Positions 1 through 12,671 of a DNA stretch of 64,000 nucleotides are shown in pieces (the first letter of the stretch is position 1; every line of letters begins with the position of its first letter). The DNA lies in assembly GCA_002205965.3 (NCBI GenBank), contig NADL03000528.1, positions 614,195 to 678,194 on the forward strand, in the 5' to 3' direction. Source of the DNA: Kappaphycus alvarezii (taxonomy: Eukaryota; Rhodophyta; Florideophyceae; Gigartinales; Solieriaceae). The notes under the pieces were generated by a model that searched no databases, had not been told where the DNA came from, and was given only the letters and a program-made list of their open reading frames with translations. The translations under genes and the position numbers were made by a program.

Positions 1-3000
1 TAGAAAAAGCAGATTTGAATGCACTTTGTTGTGTATTTTGTGACCGTTTACCATTTACAATGCCGTCTTATTTCTATTGACTCGAGGACTTACTAATTTC
101 GCTCTAGCTTTGGCGTCAATTTTTATTGATACATCTTATAGTTGATACATTTAAAATATTTAAAATACCAGTAATCTATATAATTTCATTGTTAAAGTCT
201 TACACGAACCATATCCAGAGTTTTGCTGCTGTAAGTTGACATTAGCATATACCTTTACATAAAATGCCTCGATTTAATCAATGGTGAACTACTATTTTAT
301 TTCGATATCCACTGCTGTATTCTTAAGAAAATAATTCATCAAACATCTGCAGTTCATTTACGTAGTTTGAATCGGAGAAAAAAGATATTAACTTGCGACA
401 ACATTTTTCTTAACAAGATAAAACAATAACAGCAGCAAAAGACCCAAAATAGCAGCCATAAGTGTCATACGTATCAGTAATTTGTAATAAACCACTAAAC
501 ATATTCAGTTGAGTAGGAATGCGAAAAAAGTTCCCCAAAAGGTTCCGTTCTTTTTTTGCGAAAAGCTACCGGTGTTTTTAAAGTCATATTTTCGTATATT
601 TTAAAGTAAGGATGAAGGATTACACCTTAAAGTGTATTCGTAACGCATTTTCCAAAATAATTTGACATATCGAAGCGTACAGTTTCAATCTATAGAGCTC
701 CAAATAACAAGCTAGAAATCATGTTTATCTTCAAAGACACGGTAACCAGCTTCTTGAAGGCTCAATCACATTGCCTAAAACATCCCAAAACTCTGTGCAA
801 GTTTCAAAGATAATCGCGGAATTCTATAAGTATCACACCTATCTCCCTTTCGGTCTAATATGGATACGACTAAATATCTATGATATCATTGGGCAATACG
901 CAGAAAACATCGTTCAGATTAATCTTTTAATGATTTTTGGCCATTACATGCAACTAGAATTTCAAAATTACTTATTGTTGCTCAAGTTGGGAGGAATTAT
1001 ACACAAAATTTGCTACGAGCGCTGCCTGCATAATGCATTAAAATTTCCAGAAGTTCAAAACTAGGGACCTTGTGACGCCATTTCGCTATGCTACTCGTCT
1101 AAAGAGGGGTAAATGTGTATTTCGATCAATTTGAGAGTTGAGAATGTCTAAGAGCACTACTTCGAAGCAAAACTCATCAAATATGACTTCAATTATAGTA
1201 TACTTGCGAAGAACGTGGTATAATAATATTTGAGAATATCACTACAGTTTTAACTTCTGAGAGAACCAATACAATGTTTCACCGAAGACGAGCCAGTATA
1301 TTAAATACAAGAAAGAAGGGAAAAAGCGAAACTATAATTTAGAATTAGGACATATAATCAATTGAATGGCCTTTTTGAAGCTATTTTTCTAGAACTTTAT
1401 GCTTGAACAAAGCTTAGAGTCGGAATAAAGGAGATTAGAGGTCACGATATACCCTAAAAAGCACTAGAGGCGAGGTTGATGAAATTAAGTCTAGGGAACT
1501 GAAGCTCTAAATAGCTGTTACCAACAAAAAAAGCTGATTAGTTTCATAGAAAAGTAAACATGAATCTTATCCGGCTGAGCAACAATATAAAAAAGGAGCC
1601 ATCACAGCAACCTAAGTTCCTAGAATTATAAAAAGCGGAAAATGTTTTGCAAAATTTCCACAAGTAGGACCAACTTGAACAAATAGATTATAAGTAAACT
1701 TGAGAACATTAATGTCTCATTGTACTTTGAGATTTAATTGAGGAAACTAGGGCTACAAGTATATAAATATCAGAAAACTAAAGTCAGGTTGGTTTATCAT
1801 TACGTTTTAGATTTATTTGTACAAGGAAAGCTTAAGTACCTATTTTGAACCCCTTTTCAATTTCGCTCTGTTCAAATCCGCATGAGTTTATAGATATCAT
1901 ATTTAGATTTTTTCCGTTTTTCCTTCTATCCATTTGGCAAATAATCGCTCAAATACCCCTATATTTTTCTTTCTCGTTGAGATGTGGCTATTTTGGAATA
2001 ATGTCTCTATAATAACGCTTTAGTTTCTATTTCAATCTATCATCAAATCATGTAGCATACAGTACGTTTCTGTCTTATTGATACTTTTGGGTTTGAAGAC
2101 CACAAAGTTGAGACAGCGAGTTTATTTTGCTAATTTCTCCCCCTAAAAACAACCGGGTGGGAACTTTTCTTTCTTTCTTGAATTCAGTGAGTAGGTATTA
2201 AATAATTAATATTTAATAAATTTTCTTAGGTATTTCAATCTTATGTTTTCGACCGCCTATAAGAGATTTTGCGGACCTGCAATACATCTTAATGCGTTAC
2301 CTTCAACTATTTCGAGACTATAGCGGTTGAGCATGACTAACTGTCGGAGTATTCACTTTAGACCCTTAATAACGTCAAATATCTTCGAGAATCCCTTATT
2401 ATACACGTTTAACTCTTAGTCCAAGTTTTTTTGATGTAAAATCATATGCCACGATTTATCTAGATAGAATCATCTTTCTATTTATGTCTTTGGTATCATT
2501 ATCTCAGAGCCACACGATTAGTGTCTAGTGAGCTCATTTTTGGATGAACATTAACTTATGTGATTCATATGTTTGCTGTTTGTGCATGATAATAAAATTA
2601 ATTTAATATAGATTGAATTTGTCCTATCATACCCGTTACTTGAGTGAGTCGTATTAGAGAAATGAAATAAGACAAATAATTTGCATTACATATCTTTCGA
2701 AAAATTATTTATAAAATTAAATTTTAAAGCCGTTTTCTGATGTTGATTTCATCACATATGTGCTCTTTTCTAAGCATCAAAACCATTTTCGCATTTTTTT
2801 GATCAAATAGGATACCATTAAGAGACTCTTCATTAGAATAAATAAGAAAAACTAGTGTCTTTTCATACTGTGCACTTTTCATGCTGTTGCACTTTTCATG
2901 CTTATGTCACTGAGGCTGATTAATTCTTCCTATTAAATGCAAAATAGTAAGATAACTTTTATTTAATTCCACTTTCACTCAAAGTATATACAAATTATCC

Positions 3001-6000
3001 GTTTTCATTCACTTGTATCTTTTGGCCACAAAAAAAGGAACACTAAAGTTCATTATAATTTAGAGAAATTATGCTACTCTCTCAGATAATTCATTCAACT
3101 ATTGGATTATTTTGCGGCTACGAAATCATCAATCACCTTTTTTCCATTGAAAATTTCTTTCCTGAATTTTTCTTTTCAGGCTCTACTTTCTTGGTTTTAT
3201 TTTATTACTTTTTCCTTACTGACCTCCTCAAATATTTTCTCGCTCTTGTCGGTGCTCGCGCTTGACCTTTGTCAGCGATGGTACAGCCATGAATGAAGAT
3301 CTCTCGCTACACCATTGTTGCGATGTAAATTTCGAGTAGATTGTCGTCCTGCGCCCTCAGCGCATGTTGACCGACCTAGGAAAGGCGTTTAGAGACTGAT
3401 CTGCAACTCGAACACGGTTTACAATAGTTCGCTGCCTCCTATCGCTTTTCAGCATACTTTAGTTATTTAAGTATTCGAATTAACGTGTTCCGGGCAGCCC
3501 CATCAGTCCGTTGCCAAGTCCTTTCGTTCTTATTTTTCTTATTTGAGGTTCTCGTCGTCTGTCGGCGGCCATTCTTAAAATCTAAGTGTTTCAAGCTGTC
3601 TTTATCTTTTTTTTGGATGTCGGAATTTTCTTCCCTTTATGTATATCATTAATTAATCCTATAAAAACAAATGAAAGAATTAATTTTCTTCCTGATCCCA
3701 TGAATCCGGTGTTATATTAAAGCAATCCATTTGTAATTTAAAGTAATATATTTTTTAATTTGAGAAAAGTACGGGGTGCCAATTGTCATAAATGTTTTCG
3801 AGATCCTTTCATTCGAAGGACGTAAGTAGATATATTGCTCGATCTTACAAGGTTGGAAATAGGCTAATTTGTTATATTTGGTTCGAAAATAATAGTTTAA
3901 GTACTTTTATGCCAATTTTAATATTCTAACTCTGTTAACTTGTGTATTGGTGAATTCTTTTTCGTTTCTCATCTTATCTTTTCCCAAATCCTCATCACCA
4001 GTTGAGCATAGCATTGTTTTCAGTTTGCGTGCGTCACCTTCACAGAAAAGGTTGTAAATGGAAAAATGAGCCTAATATTCTCAATTAGTCTTTAAATGTC
4101 GAGTAGCTGCAGCAATATTCAGCTGATGAGCAAAAATACACTATGTAGGTGATAAATCATAGTGTCGGTGAACCGTGAACGTGTCAAGAAAAATAAAGAG
4201 AGGATAACAGTTTCTGAATAGTACAGATGCGAAGACATGTACGCCGCTTTCGTATCTGAAAACACTTCTCCCATGAATATTCCGATACGAATAGTATTTT
4301 GAGCTGCAATCTAAGAGCGAAATACCATAAATCCTTGTCCAGACATTAATAAATAATTGTCGAAAATAAGCAACAATATTGTACTGCTCATGAATTCATT
4401 ATTGTAAAAATGGAAAGAACTAAATTTTCTGTACATCTTCTATAGAAATCATAACGAAAGGCTTTCATTTCATGAGATGAGCTTACCACGAAGAGTGAGG
4501 ATAATTTCTTCAAAAATCGATTTTATTTTAATTTATGTTATGAAATAGATATAGTCTAGTACGATAAATAAAAGACGGCGAAAAGCACGCTGCCACAAAA
4601 AAATGGACACTGTAGTAATTCTTTCATCCAAAAAACAATAATATACAATTATGCAATCATAACGAGCTTTCTTATGTGCTCTGGGGAACTTTTTTGAATG
4701 CTTGAATAAGAAAATGGGTTCAGGCAAGAAACTTACGGGTAAAGACAAATGCAACATGCGAATATGCTGGAATGGGGCCTTTTTGAAAAAAAAACTGAGT
4801 AGCATCTAATCATCATCCACCACAATGCCGTACACAAAATTTTTATGCTAAGCTATACATATGAGACAGAAACATAGCATATGAGACCCCAAAGACTCTG
4901 ACCGCTCTATATGCTCTTATTATGATAAATTAAGCACAAGTGGCTCAAAATAGATAAGAAGAAAAATGAGAAAGGGTTTTAATTTCAAACAGATCCCCAG
5001 CAAAAATCCCAGTACACATCAAATTTATAAACGGATGACTTTTTAAAAAATACAATACCATTAGCTATGTAGAGAACACAGCAGAATTACTTGGAAAATT
5101 TTAAGTATGAGGTCAGACTTTCGAAGACCGCGCAGCAGTCAGCTTTTGTGACAAAGAAAATGCATCTGTTCAGGTGCAAAAAATTCAAATGAGACAGTCC
5201 AAATGGGGTAGCATACAAGTGGAAAGGGGAAATATCCTCCGTGAAGACTATATTAAGGATTCATTACAAATTCCATATAGTTTTAAAATATTTAATGATT
5301 ACAAAAACTAGGAAAGACCAAATATTTTTGCTTCATAGATCTATAAAAACTAATTTCTATCTAAACATGTTACGAAAAGTTCGCACTTCGCTTCCTACAT
5401 ACAGGTTAACTATTTTTCATGCAACAAGAAGTTCCTTGAAATGGATCATTAGTCGTAAAGTAAAAAATCTTTTATGTGATTTTTCATTCGCTGTTCCGTG
5501 CTTATATATTATCTCAAATTTAATATTCATGCTAATTAGATTCGTTTATACAAACTTTTTAAATTTTGAGACAGCTTCAGACTATTCACCGTTATTGAGA
5601 TGCAATTGATGAACGTTTTACTGTAATCGAGTTTTTATCCATGTTGAGAGTTTCATTGGCATTGCTGCAGCTAGATAAAAGTCAGTTCTCTACTTTAAGA
5701 TTGAATATTTGAACATTTTGGTCTGCGGATGAATTTTTCCGATATTTTTTTCCACATTACGTGTTCTACACCAAATTATAACTCAAAACTTAATACTTTT
5801 ACAAAAAAGCGTCTGATAAATCGTAATGAGGCCCTCAATTTACAAAATGGAAATCATTAAATCGTAGATGCTTCAAAATGTTTACTAATTCAAACTAAGG
5901 GTTAAATTATTTGTATTTCTTTCGACCATTAGACGTATCAAGTAGTTATTGCGTGCTTACAAGAAGAGTTATATTAGTTATTTTGAATTGATGTTCATGC

Positions 6001-8590
6001 ATTATTACTGTCTGTCAACATTTAATTGTTCCGCATTACTTCAAAGGGTGCGCAATGAACATTTACATTCACTGCATGTGAATTTAAGTGACACTCGTGC
6101 TATATCTCCGCACCATGACCGCCATACAGTTTGAATCTCACAAAATAATTTCTTTCTTAAATTGACCAATCATCTTGGAAACCGAGTTCTTCGATAGTGT
6201 ATTCAGTTCTAGGAAAAAATTCAGACGTGTTACCTCCCCTATAGAAACAAATATGTAAAGCAGCTTCCCAAACCATCCTCCCACTCGACTTAATGCAAAA
6301 TAATTCACTTAATCCCTATGTCCGTAATACCCTCCTACTGATGTTAATGTAATTAATTAGCAATGTATTTAAAAATGCATTTTTTCTTTACAATGAAAAC
6401 CGATGATGCCCGTAATCGGATCAGATGCATTTTTAAGACTGTCGAATATTCTGCATTTTTGTAATGCGAAGAGAGCTTATTCAATCATGAACAGGATTAC
6501 TTTCCAGCCTATTCATTTCATCAAGCTATAAAGCTCCAAAATTAGACTTCTTTGCAAACCTGAATTCAAAGCAAAGGATTTTTCTTTCACGAAAATCTGC
6601 GGTGTAAATAACGTATAAGAATAAAGTTTCCTCTGTCCCTCTTTTCGTATGCACGATACAGAACAAATAGAATCGCTCTACCATAGGATGGGAAAGATTC
6701 GGGTGCTGAATTAGAGCCGAAATTGACCCGCTTAACTCTAACCAAAAAAGTTTTGTGTATAATTGAAGCAGAAGATGTTCGCGATCAACGATAAAAAGAA
6801 TAAACTGCCTATATTAAGATCCAAACAGATCGATTAAGTGTTACCCGGTAGGCCTCCCGGTGAAGAGCTCTTCCTGTGATTCACAGGTCCGAGATAGGGC
6901 AACACACGAAATTTCACCTGTTAATTGAAGTCAAATTGATACTTTAAAGAGCTTCGAGCCCAGAAAAGGCAACCATACATGAAGAAAGAGGAATAGACTC
7001 ATTGATCAGTGACTGGGTTGTTTCTCACTAAACATTCTCTCTTCCTAGCCCTATAAAATTCGGAGACCCATTTCACTGATCGATAAGTGGGCATCAAAGC
7101 CTCCATGTGCAGCTTTTCCTCAATATTCGAGAATCATACAATTTGATTCGCTAATTTAATATATCTTTTTCCCCAAACCCCCTTTTAATTTGAAATAAAC
7201 GGATCCGTTTAGTTTCCAAGGTGGTAATACGTAAAAAAACTCCTTTATATTCAATTTCACTACCACTTTTACGTACTCTACGCCCAAATAGGCGTTTGGA
7301 GAAGCATTTTGGGCAAAACGCTGTATAAGGGACAAACACAACTCTTATCGTTACCAAACCAAAATTTGTGTCCTCCTTTTCTTTGCAGCTGTTTCATCTA
7401 GCTGCCAGTTAAATATTCGAAGTATTATAAAGGCCTAAGTGAAATTTCGGCTATAGTCAACCAAGAACCGGGAATCAGAAAAACCAGCATGCAGTACGAA
7501 CCACTTTTATGAAGCAAATTTGCAAAAAAAAATAATCCATCATACTGTAAAAAATTCTCTAAATATTAAAAATATCCATAGGAAAGCATTTTGCGGACAA
7601 AATGACATTAGGTTCTAAATTAAATTATTGATTAAATGAGTAAAATGTAAATTTATGTAGGAAATTGCCTCTCTTTTCAATAATTTCTAGGGGAGCGATT
7701 GTTCATGAACTCATACAGACTCTTAAATACAAATTTTTTCATTCGATTCGAGTATCAATTTATGTAATATTCGAGATCCTCTGTGTACGCAAACTGGATA
7801 TCATGTCAATAAACTTCGCGAGTCAGTATTCTCTCAAGAATTTTCGACAGAGCTAGAGTAAGAAGGTTATACATTTCAGTGGGGATTTTAATCATCTTTT
7901 TCTTATAAAAGACCACGTATGTAGATAGTCTAGAGCATTGCAGTACTTTCACTTTGAAAAATGAAATCGTCATCAACCTATCTCTCTACGAAGAGAAGGG
8001 TGCATGTTTCAAAAAAAAAATCACAGTATAATTTGAATTAGGCTTTACCTGGACTGGAAATCCAAGCTTGGGGTACTTTCATTAAAAAAAAAATGCAGCC
8101 CCAATCATTACAAAAAAAAGACACTATTTCTGAGGGATTGAGAAATATTGCGGCACATCTCTAGTATCGTGGCTCAATGCTCAAATCTATCGGAAATATG
8201 ATTCTCAATTTTCAAATTATTTCCTTCATCAATACTCTAGGAAGCGTGCTTACTTGCTAAGCTCTCCTAATTTGTTATGTACTCAATTTTCATAAACTTT
8301 GCTATGTTTTTCTTCTCGTGAATCATAATTACGTGATTAAGCAGTAACGTCTAGATCTGGTGCACAAATATGTCAATATTTGAAGCAGAAAAGCTCTGGA
8401 GTGGGTTAGTTCTCTTTCTTACGTGATGAAAGAGAGCTTTGAGGTGTTTGCTGGTATTTTTACTCTTGACACTGGCCGTTTGCTTCTTTTTCGTATACCT
8501 CCCTCTAGGTGTGCTTGCGTTGCGGCTTTTTTTAGGCTTTGATGGTGCATAAGTATGACTAAGAAAAACTCCATTCATGAAATTGCTGAC
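1..8590. other. AT-rich region without recognisable genes
   Basis: All open frames here are short (below about 125 codons), AT-rich in composition and match no family I recognise. I see no tRNA-like boxes, LTR ends or transposase motifs on either strand. A slightly GC-richer patch lies around 3,240-3,560 but has no coding pattern I can support. The stretch may be old, decayed repeat DNA, but that is inference from composition only. Confidence 0.6.
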
Positions 8591-8726
8591 AATGTCCCGA
8601 CAGTGCAATCAGCTCCAGTGCAAGGCGCCGTGTAGGCTGCGGTAGACATCGCGGCGTCGGCTGGTGTATAAGGTGCGTCGTCGGCTGCTACGCAGAGCTT
8701 CGCGTCCTCTCTACAATCCAGCGTCA

Positions 8727-9543
8727 AGCGAAAGGGCAAGCAAGGCCTAGGAAACGATCGTGCTCCGAAGTATCTTCGTGTTGTCGAGTCGGATGCGTTA
8801 GTGGTCCTAGTGTCTAGCTACGAAACGCATTTTCCGAAGTACTGAGATGGTCGGACACGTGTCGTTCAAAAGGTTCCTAGCGTCGTATGGAAATCCGTCT
8901 ACAAGGACTACATGGAAGATAAGCAGGAGAAGGCAAAGTCAGCTGGGGATGATTTAGTATTGGAGGGGTTGGAGCAGGAACGTACAACGCAGAACGCCTT
9001 GAGCGGCGCTTCACAAGACATAGATACAGTTGTGGCTGATTGCAACAAGAATGGGGTAGATGAAGCGACACGGCAAAACAAAGACATGCTTCGCAAATTG
9101 ATGCAGACCGACACGTGTCACAAAAGGAAGATCTCAGAGTTTCGTGGGAAGGAAGCCTCGGGGAGCACGAGTAGTGGTACTACGGAGGGCCCTTTTTCCT
9201 TCTTTCCGGTATCAGAAACAAATAAATAGCTGCTGAAGACGGCGGTCGACTCAATATTGAAGATGATGGGGGCTGTGGCGACTGGATATAAGGAGCTCAC
9301 TGAGGCAGTAAAGGACCAAAGAGCTGTATACAAGACAGTTCTAGGGGGAAAGGCAGCTTTACGAGGCGGGCAACTCCATGCGCTGAAATATGAGAAATCT
9401 AAGAGACGTCTACACATGCTGGTCTTGTTGAAGTATGAGGGAGTCATAAAAAAAGAGGATTTTATGCGTCGGTCTCAGGATGCGGCGATTCTGCGGCGAG
9501 AGCCCACTCTCCTCCTTCACTCCCTTCGCTTTCAACGTGTCTG
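8727..9543 (+). pseudogene. Degenerate ORF, possible Harbinger partner (Myb/SANT-like) protein
   Basis: A plus-strand reading frame runs through this stretch with stop codons near 8,842 and 9,227. It is GC-richer than the DNA before it. It encodes a hydrophilic, K/E-rich protein with no signal peptide. An early segment ending in SSYETHFPKY, followed by VVWKSVYKDY, loosely resembles the tryptophan-containing DNA-binding ORF that accompanies PIF/Harbinger transposases. It is convergent with a clear Harbinger transposase remnant at 9,629-10,554, which is the main reason for the suggestion. The Myb/SANT assignment rests on weak similarity. What is seen is a broken, coding-like frame next to a transposase; its function is not known. 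Confidence 0.35.
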
Positions 9544-9602
9544 AAGTCCTGCAGATGTCGATGTGTGAAGCTGGTGAGAATAGCTGCTGAAAGAGAACTG
9601 CT

Positions 9603-9630
9603 GATTTCGTACGTTGCTTTGTACGAAATC
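9603..9630. repeat. Perfect 10-bp inverted repeat between convergent ORFs
   Basis: GATTTCGTAC and its exact complement GTACGAAATC are separated by 8 bases. The hairpin sits at the stop codon of the minus-strand transposase remnant, about 60 bases after the plus-strand ORF ends. It could be a shared 3'-end structure of the transposon or chance. Confidence 0.5.
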
Positions 9631-10554
9631 AAGTGTTTATAAACCGTAGATACTTGTTCTTCAGTGCCTCTATTCCCAATTCTACGGCTACCTTGTACCC
9701 TTTATGTAGTCTATTGAACGCTGGCAACACCGGATTGCTGTCCAAGTTGGGTATTTCCCTTCCGTCGATTCGGCACAGGATGAAGTGTTCAAGTCCCAAG
9801 TAACCAGGGTCTCCGAGAATATATTCAAGGGTTTCTGAGCTTTACTCGTCAAAGGAAAAGTAAATTTGCTACTTAGCCACTAGATAACTCGCCCTCATAA
9901 CGCGTACATCGTGCAAGCTGCGGGCATATCTGGCATCCGCAAAAATAAACAGGCCGTCATGGTCGGTGACAACTGCATTGCTAAGGCAGTAGATTCGCCT
10001 TCTACCATTGTAATTATCCTTCTACCGTTATAGTTCAATCGATGTATACTTCTGTTTGGCCTAATTATTTTGCAGAACGTACCATCGACATACCCGATAC
10101 ATCCAGGTAGTTGCGAAGGCCGGTTTCGGAGAAGTATTCGCCGTTGCGCACTAGGTCATGCAATTTCATCAGCCATGACCTCACTGGTAATTGTGCAGAC
10201 GTAAAGGACGTCGTGGTGAAGCGATTTTCGGTTATAGCTCCATCCACTGCTCTCACGCCGCAGAATATTTCGTCACTTGAGATACAAAATGCAAGCTAGC
10301 AGACGACATGATGGCCTCAGTTTGGGTGGTCTTCCGAATGCAACACTGTCGGATCCAGAACGAGCACGGAGTGCAACTGTAAGACATAGACGTTGAATTA
10401 GAGCTTCAAACTCCGATCCGTAAAATTCCGTCATGTTCTTGAAAAGTGAGAGATGTCCGGTGCGCAAACGCTTGAGGCGTTCTAACTTTGGTTCCGGGGC
10501 GTTCAAAGAATAGTCACTACCGCTCCCCTCGTTCTCGAGCTCTTGTATAATCAT
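9629..10554 (-). pseudogene. PIF/Harbinger transposase remnant (DDE type)
   Basis: This would be the cut-and-paste transposase of a PIF/Harbinger DNA transposon. On the minus strand the N-terminal part reads FYGSEFEALIQRL, then GRPPKLRPSCRLLACILYLK. After frame changes near 10,270 and 10,100 it continues into GYVDGTFCKI (first catalytic Asp, about 10,080-10,110). Next come FADARYARSLHDVRVMRASY, GDPGYLGLEHFILCRI (second Asp, about 9,800) and FNRLHKGYKVAVELGIEALK (catalytic Glu, about 9,670-9,715). Those blocks, in that order, are diagnostic of DDE_Tnp_4 proteins. A short duplication near 10,010-10,030 (two near-identical GGTAGAAGG blocks) shifts the frame, and stops occur near 9,868 and 9,845. 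The copy is therefore dead, although all three catalytic residues can still be read. Terminal inverted repeats and the 3-bp target duplication were not found by eye. Confidence 0.75.
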
Positions 10555-11370
10555 AAGGCCTGGTTTGAACGCACAAGTTGCACCTCGGTAGAGAATTACC
10601 GCTGCTTGTGCGATGGGCAGCTACATTCGCGGTGGATTTTCACTTTCACCTTGCTCCAAGTTATGCAAGTTGGGCACGGTACTGTCTTCACCACTCATCT
10701 TGTGCGAGGGATGGGTTTGTGAGGAATCGGCGGGAGGGAGTTGACTTTCTGGACTCTGAGGAATTAGTGGGGCAGAAATGAAGCCTTACGAGCTGTGGAC
10801 TTCGAAGTGTAGGAGGATCGTTGGGAGGTCTGAGAGGAGGAAGATCGCCCCAGGGACGTAGCAGGCCTCCTGGAAGCGAAAAAACAAAAACTCTTGACAC
10901 GCGCTATGCTTGAAATTTTTTTTGACAGCGAGTTTTCGTAAAAAATGGTAACAAACTCGAGGGGTTTGCGGGCAATATTATTATTGGTCGTAATTTTTTG
11001 ATGTGCAAAATAAGTTGAAGGGTCGAACAGTTGATTGATACTGTACCCCGGTAAGGAGCCTACCTGTACAGTACATAATTACAGAACGCGGGCTACGAGG
11101 ATCGGGGTTCCGTTAGGGACAAACGACGAGGCTGCTACGCTGTAATCTTAGTGCTGTAATCATTGCTGGTAAAGTGTGATGCAACTTTACAGAAGTCGAG
11201 TCCATGCAATGATTGACAGACAACAGTCGTGGGGGAAAAACCTGAATGAATAAATGAATGAAAAGTTTATATGAAATGTTTTCTATTGTGTTCACAGAGG
11301 GATCCGACTCCGTCAGTGCAGGATCCGATTAGTCGGATCTTGCACTGGGCTAGGAACTAGCTGCATAAAT
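10555..11370. other. Non-coding stretch upstream of Harbinger remnant
   Basis: Only short frames in shadowed orientations are present and none is recognisable. The first few hundred bases (to about 10,900) have the moderate GC of the transposon and may belong to its 5' flank. The rest is AT-rich except for an imperfect palindrome near 11,315-11,346. Confidence 0.4.
11315..11346. repeat. Near-perfect inverted repeat (15-bp arms)
   Basis: AGTGCAGGATCCGAT is followed two bases later by GTCGGATCTTGCACT; the arms match at 13 of 15 positions. The motif GATCCGA occurs a third time at 11,301. It lies just outside the 3' end of a LINE copy. It could be a small palindromic repeat or part of a MITE terminus; the role is unknown. 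Confidence 0.5.
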
Positions 11371-12170
11371 TCGTCTCTTATCATTGGTGTACAGTCCAAA
11401 TGTGCAACGTTGCAAAGTACTTAAAATTAAGTTGGAATTGGGTGACTAAGCTCTGCGTGTTGCGGTGCGCGACAAATTACGGATGCTGCACATGTTGACC
11501 AGATTGAGTAGCTAAGCTTCTGATACAGGCGAGTCTTCACTCCCCCAGTCGAGCATCCGCTACGAGACGCTACTGCTGCCGCGTATGTCTCTATAACCTT
11601 GGATGTTTCTAAAGAGGGTGTTCCTAACGAGTCGAAGGCTAGTGGTACAAAATCCCATCCTGGCCTTGATCGTCCCGGCATTGCCTCACCTGGAATCGCT
11701 GCCACTTTCGTAGCTAAGTCTCTCTTCTTCCGCTTTCCTGCTGCGTTTGCAACAGCTCGCGCTTCTCGTGCTGCCATTGACTTATAGCTCTCTTGGAACG
11801 GGCATGATACAGTCACGTCATACGCCACTGGGAGAGGGGACTGGGTGTTTGTTGCATCAGACCTTGGGTACACCAGAATGTCCGCGGGTCGCGCGTTCAG
11901 TCCAGGAAGTAGGTACTTCACTTCGTGTTGAACGCTGACTCCTGCTGCCTTGAACAGCTCTCGGCCAAGTACCTTTACCACCGCTGTGTGACGATTGGTC
12001 CATCCGAGACCTTTGTTGCATAAGTCTGCTGCATGGTCTCCTAGAGCGTCCATGGGCCTGTGGCACTCCGCGCACCGCAGCGGAGCAGTGTCATCAAATA
12101 CGGGCACTCCCAGATGGCGACGGAGCACTACTGTCCACATCTCGTCGTACGTTCGGTTGACCGCAGACGG
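11371..12170 (-). mobile_element. 5'-truncated LINE 3' end (copy 1) with endonuclease domain
   Basis: The open frame 11,427-12,248 (minus) encodes the C-terminal part of an R2/R4-type LINE polyprotein. It begins with LRRHLGVPVFDD and a zinc knuckle CAECHRPMDALGDHAADLC (C-X2-C-X9-H-X4-C). A restriction-like endonuclease block follows: Glu in QHEVKYLLPG, RPADILV, and Asp in VAYDVTV. The tail has GWDFVPLAFDSLGTP and YQKLSYSIW. There is no reverse transcriptase, because the copy is truncated just before the zinc knuckle. The 3' UTR ends near CACCAATGATAA and is almost identical to the copy at 53,952-54,442. The ORF's apparent N-terminus, upstream of about 12,165, comes from the neighbouring copy 2 and is not part of this element. 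The frame is intact across the domain, so the insertion is young. Confidence 0.75.
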
Positions 12171-12671
12171 ACTGCATGGTCCCCGTCGGTCACGTACAGT
12201 GGCGTGCGCGAGCAGATAGCCATAGCGATAGACGACCAGATGACGCAACTAAGGCGCTGATACACACGCCGGCGTATCACGCCTGCATTCGTATTACACC
12301 GCCGCGCTATTCGCGGGATGAACTCCTCAAGCAAGACAGCAGTTTGTGGGGCAGGTGCACCAAGAGAATCAAACGCAATCGGTTGAAACGTAAAGTTCGG
12401 GGCACGGGTCGGGGTGTCGGACGGTGCAGGGCGGGGGGGGCGGCACGACAGCTTGCGTTCCAGGTCGCGTACCTTGTCACGGTGGGCCAATGCGGCGGCA
12501 CCGCCAGCGGCCGAGGTGGCCTTGGTGCGGACGGCGGCTTTGAACGGGGAGACGACGGTAATGTCGCACGCGACAGGGCGTGTCTCTTCGTTGCTCGGAT
12601 TGGTGGGGGGGTGGACAAGGATGTCCGCGGGCGGAAGCTCTGTGCCAGGGATAAGGAGAGGCACTTCGCAC
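12128..12671 (-). mobile_element. 5'-truncated LINE 3' end (copy 2), divergent subfamily
   Basis: The minus-strand frame 12,128-12,664 carries the endonuclease half of the same LINE domain: LLIPGTELPPADILVHPP, VACDITVVSPFKAAVRTKA, FQPIAFDSLGAP, then VYQRLSCVIW. It lacks the zinc knuckle, so truncation is at about 12,671, right before the PD-(D/E)XK-like core. It is closer to the copy at 28,562-29,510 (shared SPFKAAVRTKA, RRRVYQRLSC) than to its neighbour copy 1, so two LINE subfamilies are present. Its 3' end abuts the 5' truncation point of copy 1 near 12,165. A run of 11 G lies just outside its 5' end at 12,708-12,718. Confidence 0.7.

Noticed and set aside
6841..6910. Possible RNA gene around a CCTGTGATTCACAGG palindrome
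   Set aside because: A single short hairpin without tRNA boxes, conserved loops or flanking terminator.
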